Below, in pieces: positions 26,229 through 32,530 of a DNA stretch of 35,081 bases. How positions within the stretch are numbered: the first letter of the stretch is position 1; every line of letters starts with the position of its first letter. This DNA is from Cohnella thermotolerans DSM 17683 (GTDB lineage: Bacteria; Bacillota; Bacilli; Paenibacillales; Paenibacillaceae): the NCBI RefSeq assembly GCF_000429825.1, contig NZ_AUCP01000063.1:1-35081 (forward strand), read 5' to 3'. The translations under genes were made by a program, and so were the position numbers. The notes beneath the pieces are model-generated. The model did no database searches. It worked only from the letters and a program-made list of their open reading frames with translations, and had not been told where the DNA came from.

Positions 26229-27113
26229 ATGATTGCGGAAAAGGGAGTGTGGAACCGGCTGCGCACCAGGCTGCTGTTCACGGGGCCTACCTTGTTTGCT
26301 TTTCTGACGGTGATGATCGTACCGTTCGTGTACGGGATTTATTTGACCTTTACGAACTGGGACGGCATCGCCACCTCGCATACGCTGGTCGGATTTCAAA
26401 ACTACGGCGAAGTGTTCCGGGACCGGGACTTCTGGCAATCGTTCGCGCTGACGCTCAAATATGTGCTCTTCTCCGTCGTCCTCATCAACGCCATCGCTTT
26501 TGCGCTGGCCTATGCGTTGACCAAGGGCATGCGGGGACAGAGCCTGTTCCGGGCGGGCTTCTTCGTTCCGAACTTGGTAGGGGGGATCGTGCTCGGCTTT
26601 ATCTGGCAATTTATTTTCTCCAAGGTTCTCGTCTACTTCGGCACCAAGGCGGACATCCCGCTGCTAAGCTATTCGTGGTTGACCGATCCGGACAAGGCGT
26701 TCTGGTCGCTTGTCATCGTAACGGTTTGGCAGTATGCGGGCTACATGATGGTCATCTTCGTCGCCGGTCTGATGAACGTTCCGAACGACATTCTGGAAGC
26801 GGCGAGCATCGACGGAGCGAGAGGATGGATGCGCATGCGCAAAATGACTCTCCCGCTCATGGTGCCTTCCTTTATCGTGACGATCTTCCTGTCGCTGCAG
26901 CGCTGCTTTATGGTATATGACGTCAACCTGTCGCTGACGAACGGCGGCCCGTTCAAAAGCACGGAGTTCGTCTCGATGCACGTGTACGAGAAGGCGTTTC
27001 TGTCCCGCGACTACGGGGTCGGGCAAGCGGAGGCGTTCGTATTGTTCCTGCTGGTGGCCGCGGTGACGTTGCTTCAGGTGTATTTCAGCAAGAAGCTGGA
27101 GGTGGAGGCCTAA
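26229..27113 (+). CDS. Sugar ABC transporter permease, MalF type
   Basis: A 294-residue permease of normal length with six transmembrane segments and an EAA loop (EAASIDGARGWMRMRKMTLP). ATG 26229 follows GAGAGGTG; the TTG just upstream is less likely. It partners the MalG-type permease that overlaps its stop codon. It is the intact reference against which the shortened permease at 9711 can be judged. The cognate ATPase is not encoded here. Confidence 0.94.
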   Translation: MIAEKGVWNRLRTRLLFTGPTLFAFLTVMIVPFVYGIYLTFTNWDGIATSHTLVGFQNYGEVFRDRDFWQSFALTLKYVLFSVVLINAIAFALAYALTKGMRGQSLFRAGFFVPNLVGGIVLGFIWQFIFSKVLVYFGTKADIPLLSYSWLTDPDKAFWSLVIVTVWQYAGYMMVIFVAGLMNVPNDILEAASIDGARGWMRMRKMTLPLMVPSFIVTIFLSLQRCFMVYDVNLSLTNGGPFKSTEFVSMHVYEKAFLSRDYGVGQAEAFVLFLLVAAVTLLQVYFSKKLEVEA

Positions 27114-27940
27114 TGGCAGCCCGCAATTTCGCCGCTTCCTGGCTGAAGTACGCCGCGCTAACCGTCTGTCTCCTGTTGTTTATCGTGCCGTTCGTCTTCC
27201 TGCTGCTGAACTCGTTCAAAGAAAACAACGCGATTACGTCCAATCCGATGTCGCTTCCCGATCGCTTCAATTTTCACAATTATACGTATGCGGTCGGCAA
27301 AATGGGCTACATGTCGGCGTTCTGGAATACGTTGATTATTACGGTGGCGAGCGTGCTGCTCATTTCGCTGTTCGCCGCGATGACCGCGCATTATTTCGTC
27401 CGGAATCAGACGAAGGTCAACCAATATACGTTCCTCATCATGGTGGCTTCCATGATTATTCCCTTCCAGGCCATCATGATTCCGCTTGTGAAAATATACG
27501 GCTCGCTCGGAATGCTCAACAACAAGGCGTCGCTCGTGTACATGTATTTGGGCTTTGGCAGTTCGCTGGCCGTCTTCATCTACCATGGTTTTGTGAAAAG
27601 CATTCCGGCCGAGCTCGAAGAAGCGGCCATGATCGACGGATGCACGAGAACGCAGACGTTCTTCCGCATCGTGCTGCCGGTTCTGACGCCAACGACGGCC
27701 ACGATCGCCATTCTGAACGTGCTGTGGATTTGGAACGACTTTCTGCTTCCGTCGCTAGTATTGGTCAATCCGGAGCAGCGCACGCTCCCGCTGTCGACGT
27801 ACAACTTCTACGGAACGTACACGGTCGATTACGGCCCGCTCATGGCCGGTCTCGTCCTGACGGTTCTTCCGATCATCGTCGTGTATTTGTTCGCCCAGAA
27901 ATATATCATTCAAGGCGTCATGCAAGGTTCGATCAAATAA
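27113..27940 (+). CDS. Sugar ABC transporter permease, MalG type
   Basis: A 275-residue permease with six transmembrane segments and EAA loop EEAAMIDGCTRTQTFFRIVLP. Its ATG overlaps the TAA of the preceding permease by one base (TAATG), which suggests translational coupling; GGAGGTGGAGG serves as ribosome site inside the upstream gene. The C-terminus (KYIIQGVMQGSIK) is typical. It forms the membrane channel with the product of 26229. Confidence 0.94.
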   Translation: MAARNFAASWLKYAALTVCLLLFIVPFVFLLLNSFKENNAITSNPMSLPDRFNFHNYTYAVGKMGYMSAFWNTLIITVASVLLISLFAAMTAHYFVRNQTKVNQYTFLIMVASMIIPFQAIMIPLVKIYGSLGMLNNKASLVYMYLGFGSSLAVFIYHGFVKSIPAELEEAAMIDGCTRTQTFFRIVLPVLTPTTATIAILNVLWIWNDFLLPSLVLVNPEQRTLPLSTYNFYGTYTVDYGPLMAGLVLTVLPIIVVYLFAQKYIIQGVMQGSIK

Positions 27941-27954
27941 ATCGCAGAGGTAGG

Positions 27955-29431
27955 ATGGCTTATCAAACCGACAATTCTTTATACACGGGAGAACGCCGAT
28001 CGCTTCATTCAAGAGAACAAGCCTAAGCTGCGCCCGGATTATCGCCTGAACTATCACCTGATGGGCGAATACGGGTGGATCAACGATCCGAACGGCTTTG
28101 TTCAATATAAAGGGCATTATCATCTGTTCTATCAGCATTACCCATACTTGCCGGAGTGGGGACCGATGCATTGGGGCCATGCGGTAAGCCGCGACTTGAT
28201 CAAATGGGAGTACCGGCCGATCGCGCTCGCTCCGGACGAAAGCTACGACGCCGGAGGCTGCTTCTCGGGCAGCGCCATCGAGAAGGACGGCTTGCTGCAT
28301 CTGATCTATACCGGCCACGTGGTGACGGGACCGGACGCTTCCAACGACTATCGGCAGACGCAAAACCTGGCCGTCTCGGACGACGGCGTTCGCTTCCGCA
28401 AGCACGCGGGCAACCCCGTCATCGGCTTGCCGCAGATTCCGGCGGGGGCGAGCCGGAAGGACTTTCGCGATCCGAAGGTGTTCGAGCGGAACGGAATGTA
28501 TTATGTCGTGCTCGGTTCGAACGACGGCCAAGGCAACGGACAGATTCTATTGTACCGATCCGGGGATCTGGTGGATTGGACATACGTCGGCGTCATGGCC
28601 AAGAGCGGGGGAGAGATGGGGGACAACTGGGAGTGCCCGGACTTCTTCTCGATCGGCGGGACGGACTTCCTCATGTTCTCTCCCCAGCGCATGCCGTCCC
28701 AGGGGCGAGACTATTGGAACTTACACTCGACGGTGTACATGCGCGGCCGCTGGGACGAGCAAACCGGAGCGTTCCATTCCGAAGGGTATGCGCCGATGGA
28801 TCAGGGCTTCGACTTCTACGCGCCGCAGTCCGCGCTCGACGATCGAGGCCGACGGATCGTCATCGGGTGGATGGATATGTGGGAGAGCGACATGCCGACG
28901 CAGAAAGGCCATCAATGGGCGGGAGCGATGACGCTTCCCCGGGAGATGATCGTGCGGGACGGGCAAGTCCGGTTCCGGCCGGTGGAGGAGATCGAGAGCT
29001 ATCGGGGCGAATTTTTCGAGCTGCGGGGCGTGGAACTGGAAGGGGAGGCGCCTCTCGAGACGGCGGGGGACAGCTATGAGCTGGAAGCCGTATTTGACGC
29101 GGGAGAAGCGGAGAGGTTCGGCTTGAAGCTCCGGGTCGGCGGCGGGGAGGAGACGGTGCTGAGCTATTCTCCGCGGGAAGGCGTGTTCACGTTCGACCGG
29201 AACCGGTCGGGGATCGGACCCGGAGGCGTTCGGGAGACGGAAATCCCGCTGCGCGACGGCAAGCTAAAGCTGCGGGCGTTCGTCGACCGTTCCTCGCTGG
29301 AGGTGTTCCTGCAGGACGGGGAGAAGGTTATGACCGCGCGCATCTATCCCGGAAGCGGCTCGCTCGGCATCGCGGCGTTCTCCGAAGGCAAGAGCAAGCT
29401 GGAGGCTTTGCGCAAGTGGGACATCCGGTAG
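27955..29431 (+). CDS. GH32 beta-fructosidase (sucrase/levanase type), frameshifted near the start
   Basis: A GH32 enzyme cleaving beta-fructosides. All three active-site motifs are present: WINDPNGF (nucleophile Asp), FRDPKV (transition-state Asp) and WECPDFF (acid/base Glu), followed by a C-terminal beta-sandwich. There is no signal peptide, so it acts on imported sugar. The natural start is ATG 27955 with GAGGTAGG, but that frame reads MAYQTDNSLYT and hits a stop at 28024-28026. The family N-terminus (YTRENADRFIQENKPKLRPD) continues in the +1 frame, so one extra base appears at about 27977-27990, perhaps in TTCTTTA. Without repair only a shortened product from ATG 28061, which lacks a ribosome site, is possible. 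Confidence 0.85.
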
Positions 29432-29549
29432 GTTACGCGCAGGAGAGCTATCCGGTCCATACTGGACACTTCGCTCCGGCCTAATTACCGGCGGTCGAAG
29501 CGGCTTTGCCGCGAGCCGTGTCGATTCGGATTCAAGCAAGTGGGCAGGG

Positions 29550-29577
29550 GCCGTCGTTAGTCCGGGCGGCTTCTTTT
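29550..29577 (+). terminator. Possible terminator of the fructan operon
   Basis: GCCGTC (29550-29555) pairs with GGCGGC (29565-29570), with one wobble and a 9-nt loop, followed by TTCTTTT. Confidence 0.5.
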
Positions 29578-29671
29578 CGCATATATTGAAACTTTCGTTA
29601 TTCCGATCGTTCCTTCGCGCTATGGCCGAGATTGAAGCCGAGTTTCGGGTGCTGAGGATGCGATAATCCGT

Positions 29672-29701
29672 TTTACTTTTGGGGGCGTATCCTATAGGAT
29701 A
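29672..29701 (+). promoter_or_regulatory. Promoter and palindrome upstream of pyrB
   Basis: TTTACT (29672-29677), 17-bp spacer and TAGGAT (29695-29700) form a plausible promoter. A perfect 14-bp palindrome, TATCCTATAGGATA (29688-29701), overlaps its -10. Palindrome seen; regulatory role inferred. No PyrR-type RNA leader was recognised. Confidence 0.45.
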
Positions 29702-29747
29702 GATTTTAGTGTGTTCAGGCTAACGGACGAGAGGAAGGATTCCCAAA

Positions 29748-30677
29748 ATGCAACCGAATCTGTATCACGTGCTCGGAGCGAAGCAGTTCAGCCGTGCGGA
29801 GCTAGACGATTTGTTTGAGGCTTCCAAGCGGATGGAGGAAGTCGTGCGGGCGGGCGGCAACCGCAGCCACGAGGGGCGGATTATGACGACGCTGTTCTTC
29901 GAGGCGAGCACGCGGACGCGGCTCAGCTTCGAATCCGCAATGTCGCGGCTTGGGGGCAGCGTCATCGGGACGGAAAACGCGGCGCAATTCTCGTCGGCGA
30001 TCAAGGGCGAGACGTTGGAGGACACGATCCGCATCGTGACCGGATACAGCGATGTCATCGTGATCCGGCATACCGACATCGGCGCGGCGAAGCGCGCGGC
30101 GGCGGTGGCCGGCGTGCCGGTCATCAACGCGGGCGACGGAGCGGGGGAGCACCCGACGCAGGCGCTGCTGGACGCGTATACGATTCAGAAGGAAATGAGC
30201 CGGATCGACGGCGTCCGGATCGCCATGGTCGGGGATCTCGCTTACGGGCGTACGGTGCACTCCTTGAGCTATATTTTGGCCAATTATAAAGACGTTATGA
30301 TTTATTACATCTCGCCGGACAACGTGCGCATTCCGAGCAGCGTCAAGCGGTACATGGAAGAGCGCGGCGTCCGCTACGAGGAGACGACCGATCTGAACGC
30401 GGTGGCGGGCTCCATCGATGTGCTGTACCAGACGCGGATTCAGAAGGAACGTTTCCCTTCGCTGGAGGAATACGAGAAAGCATCCGGCCAATACATCGTG
30501 GACGAGGAATTGCTGTCCCGCATGCAGAAAAACGCGATCGTCATGCACCCGTTGCCCCGGGCCGGCGAGATTACCGAGGGCGTCGACAGCGACCCGCGGG
30601 CCGCGTACTTCCGCCAGGCGCAGAACGGGCTGTACATCCGGATGGCGCTCATCGATAAGTGCCTTAAGGGCGTTTAA
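29748..30677 (+). CDS. pyrB: Aspartate carbamoyltransferase, E. coli PyrB type
   Basis: A 309-residue catalytic chain that condenses carbamoyl phosphate and aspartate in pyrimidine synthesis. Carbamoyl-phosphate motif STRTR is at residues 54-58 (FFEASTRTRLSF), the HPTQALLD motif near 135, and HPLPRAGEI near 268. The protein resembles the E. coli-type chain (for example YFRQAQNGLYIRMAL at the C-terminus). No pyrI regulatory chain follows, and no other pyr gene is nearby. Bacillales usually carry their ATCase inside a pyr operon, so this may be a second, stand-alone copy. GAGGAAGG precedes ATG 29748. Other carbamoyltransferases were considered; the motifs fit aspartate best. Confidence 0.9.
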   Translation: MQPNLYHVLGAKQFSRAELDDLFEASKRMEEVVRAGGNRSHEGRIMTTLFFEASTRTRLSFESAMSRLGGSVIGTENAAQFSSAIKGETLEDTIRIVTGYSDVIVIRHTDIGAAKRAAAVAGVPVINAGDGAGEHPTQALLDAYTIQKEMSRIDGVRIAMVGDLAYGRTVHSLSYILANYKDVMIYYISPDNVRIPSSVKRYMEERGVRYEETTDLNAVAGSIDVLYQTRIQKERFPSLEEYEKASGQYIVDEELLSRMQKNAIVMHPLPRAGEITEGVDSDPRAAYFRQAQNGLYIRMALIDKCLKGV

Positions 30678-30945
30678 TTTTAGCGGAGTGAAAAGTTCGG
30701 TAAGTCGTGCCTGCTCTTTGGGTTGGAGGTTAACGCCTCCCCGAGGGTTCGCTCGAAGTCCGCGAGTCTCGCCTCACCGGATTTTTAAGGAGGTTTGCTC
30801 GAACCTTGGAGGCATCTGTTCCTACACCCTCACAAGGGTGGCTCGTCCGGTTGTTTCCGGGCTACGGCGCGTGTTATAATGAATGACCACCCCCGATTTT
30901 GCGGGGATGATGCACGTCGTTCCGCCGAAGGAGATGAAGATTTTC
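30678..30945 (+). other. Leader region between pyrB and smpB
   Basis: No gene is supported. Several short hairpins occur (for example GGAGG/CCTCC near 30724-30740 and ACCCT/AGGGT near 30826-30840). One 62-codon open frame exists but has an arbitrary composition. The smpB promoter is at the right end. Confidence 0.4.
30851..30880 (+). promoter_or_regulatory. Sigma-A promoter of smpB
   Basis: TTGTTT (30851-30856), 18-bp spacer and TATAAT (30875-30880). Transcription would start at about 30887, after the upstream in-frame ATG at 30883, which supports translation from 30946. Confidence 0.65.
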
Positions 30946-31434
30946 ATGGGGAAGAAAGACCAGCACGACAAACCGCTTGCTCAGAACAAGAAAGCGTCTC
31001 ACGATTACTTCATCGAAGAAACCTTCGAGGCGGGCATGGTGCTGACCGGCACGGAGATCAAGTCGCTTCGGGGCGGCCGCGCGAACCTGAACGACGCCTT
31101 CGCGACGATCCGGAACGGCGAGATTTTCCTGCATAACATGCATATCAGCCCGTTCGCCCAGGGCAACCGGTTCAATCCGACCGACCCGACGCGGGCGCGC
31201 AAGCTGCTCATGCACAAATCGCAGATTCACAAGCTGTACGGCCAGTCCAAGCAGGAAGGCTACACGATCGTGCCGCTTAAGGTGTACATTCGCAACGGCT
31301 ACGCCAAGTGTCTCATCGGTCTCGGCAAAGGCAAGAAGAACTACGACAAGCGTGAAGCCGCGGCCAAGAAGGACGCGCAGCGCGATATCCAGCGGGCGCT
31401 TCGCGAGAAGCAGAAAGTGTCGTCTTACAGCTGA
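30946..31434 (+). CDS. smpB: SsrA-binding protein SmpB
   Basis: A 162-residue protein that binds tmRNA and brings it to stalled ribosomes. The conserved beginning ([27 protein letters not shown]), [11 protein letters not shown] and the basic tail [20 protein letters not shown] are all present. The frame is open from 30883, but that ATG lies at or before the predicted transcript start; ATG 30946, 12 bp after AAGGAG, gives the normal SmpB length. Its partner tmRNA is encoded 434 bp downstream on the same strand, and RNase R, which works with both, lies about 7.6 kb upstream. Confidence 0.96.
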   Translation: MGKKDQHDKPLAQNKKASHDYFIEETFEAGMVLTGTEIKSLRGGRANLNDAFATIRNGEIFLHNMHISPFAQGNRFNPTDPTRARKLLMHKSQIHKLYGQSKQEGYTIVPLKVYIRNGYAKCLIGLGKGKKNYDKREAAAKKDAQRDIQRALREKQKVSSYS

Positions 31435-31545
31435 TTTGGCGCATTTGCGGCAGGCTTTCAAGGGCAGAAATCGCGGGCTGCCAGCGTAAGCAGGGATTGC
31501 CGGGTTTGACAGCAACATCGTGCGGTTTTCCCGCGCGGGACGTGG

Positions 31546-31551
31546 TATAAT
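31546..31551 (+). promoter_or_regulatory. -10 hexamer, probable ssrA promoter
   Basis: A perfect TATAAT in the smpB-ssrA gap. A TTGACA at 31506-31511 is 34 bp away, too far to pair with it; a weak CGGTTT lies at -35. A transcript from here would have a leader of about 310 nt before the mature tmRNA 5' end, which RNase P would remove. Confidence 0.5.
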
Positions 31552-31750
31552 AAGAAAGCACCGATGCAAGAACCGCCGCCTGCCGTGCGGCGCCGTCGTG
31601 CACGAACCGCAGCATTTCGGGAATGGGCTTATGGTTGTCGGTATTGCGCCGGATTATGCTGATCGACCAGAATCGATCTACAGTAAGCCTTGCGAATGAC
31701 CGACGGTTGGAGGCTCTTATCGTAAAGCGAGGCGTGCGATCTGTCTCATC

Positions 31751-31860
31751 CAGCCTGTAAGCTACGATGACGGCCTAGCGATTCGTATCAACCAGCCTGT
31801 AAGCTAAGATAACGGGCTGGGCATCCGTTCATCCCAACCGCCTGGCTGCGATGACGGTCT
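31751..31860 (+). repeat. Three tandem imperfect repeats upstream of ssrA
   Basis: Copies begin at 31751 and 31793 (26 bp each, 23 identical, starting CAGCCTGTAAGCTA), and a shorter third spans 31838-31860 (CCGCCTGGCTGCGATGACGG). The second can form a CCAGCC/GGCTGG hairpin and the third an ACCG/CGGT one. They end 8 bp before the mature tmRNA. Function unknown; precursor folding or processing is possible. The rest of 31435-31750 shows no gene. Confidence 0.6.
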
Positions 31861-31868
31861 ACTTTTTC

Positions 31869-32231
31869 GGGGGCGTTTATGGATTCGACGGGGACAGTTC
31901 GAGCATGGGTAGCGGGTAGTGGGGCTGCGGCCGCTTCAACAACGCGGAAAGCGAATAATCGCAAACAAGAAACCTTCTCTGGCTCTGGCCGCCTAATAAC
32001 GGCCTCCAGGCTCCTACCCTCCATCGCCCATGTGGCGGGATAGGGGCTCAACTTTAGTGGGATACGCTGTCTAGTCTCCGCCTGGGGCTAGCTGAAGAAG
32101 ACAATCAGGCTGACCCAACGAGAAGCCGGTTCCGGGGCGTCTCTCGGGTGACATCAAAACTGGAACTACACCCGTAGAAGCCTGTGTGGCGTTGTCTTCG
32201 GACAGGGGTTCGACTCCCCTCGCCTCCACCA
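31869..32231 (+). ncRNA. ssrA: Transfer-messenger RNA (tmRNA)
   Basis: A 363-nt tmRNA that rescues stalled ribosomes and tags the unfinished protein. The 5' end GGGGGCG (31869-31875) pairs with CGCCTCC (32221-32227) to form the tRNA-like acceptor stem with one G-T pair, and ACCA is encoded (32228-32231). The TTCGACTC T-arm is at 32209-32216. The start TTTATGGATTCGACGGGGA is the standard bacterial signature. The tag frame starts at GCA 31961 and reads ANKKPSLALAA with tandem stops TAATAA (31994-31999); the ALAA end is the normal protease signal. The sequence just before the resume codon (AATAATC) resembles that of E. coli. smpB lies upstream. Confidence 0.98.
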
Positions 32232-32234
32232 TGC

Positions 32235-32264
32235 AAATCCACAACCGCATGAGGTTGTGGATTT
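32235..32264 (+). terminator. Perfect 12-bp hairpin after ssrA
   Basis: AAATCCACAACC (32235-32246) and GGTTGTGGATTT (32253-32264) with a 6-nt loop. Only a short T stretch follows, so this may protect or help process the tmRNA 3' end. Confidence 0.6.
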
Positions 32265-32279
32265 TCGCTTTGAAGCGGA

Positions 32280-32323
32280 AAAATGAGCCAAGCCACTTGA
32301 GACTATGGCCTGGCTCATTTTTT
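32280..32323 (+). terminator. Rho-independent terminator of ssrA
   Basis: A 16-bp stem with one mismatch (32280-32295 with 32306-32321), 10-nt loop, and T run reaching 32323. Confidence 0.88.
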
Positions 32324-32354
32324 GTTTACACTTTTGCAAATAAGATGAGCAGCT

Positions 32355-32365
32355 TCGCCTCCACC
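32355..32365 (+). repeat. Short copy of the ssrA 3' end (possible att remnant)
   Basis: TCGCCTCCACC repeats 11 bp of the ssrA 3' end (32220-32230), a known integration target of phages and islands. It lies 135 bp downstream, where the sequence becomes less GC-rich. Eleven bases is short, and no integrase is seen in the window, so this is tentative. Confidence 0.3.
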
Positions 32366-32530
32366 GAATGGACCCACAATGTCTAGCCTATCAGGATTTG
32401 AACAGGGAGACGGTCAAGGGGGTATATCAAATTTTCAAAATAATAGAGGAAAAAAGTCTTGTTTTGAAGAAAAAATTCAATATATGTGTTTGTAAGGAGC
32501 ATGAAATCCTGGAGTCTATGAGGTGCAGTT

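Larger units (their letters stand above)
29432..29747 (+). other. Intergenic region between the GH32 and pyrB genes
   Basis: No gene recognised in 316 bp. It contains a weak terminator (29550-29577) and, near pyrB, a palindrome within a likely promoter (29672-29701). Confidence 0.5.

Noticed and set aside
30820..30860. AAGGGTGGCTCGTCC resembling a T-box antiterminator motif
   Set aside because: The rest of a T-box (specifier stem, AGGGTGGNACCGCG core, terminator) is missing, and the next gene is smpB, not an amino-acid gene.
30694..30879. A 62-codon frame between pyrB and smpB
   Set aside because: Arginine/serine-rich random-looking translation running into the smpB promoter, with no homologue recognised.
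31506..31551. TTGACA and TATAAT as one promoter before ssrA
   Set aside because: They are 34 bp apart, twice the usable spacing; only the -10 is kept as a candidate.
31564..31662. A 32-codon frame in the smpB-ssrA gap
   Set aside because: No ribosome site and an Arg/Cys-biased translation; treated as non-coding.
31751..31860. The repeats before ssrA as a CRISPR array
   Set aside because: Only two good copies plus a partial one, about 16-bp gaps, no cas genes; not CRISPR.
31951..32042. Alternative tmRNA tag frame starting at GCG 31951
   Set aside because: It gives a 30-residue peptide without the ALAA ending; the frame at 31961 gives a normal 11-residue tag.
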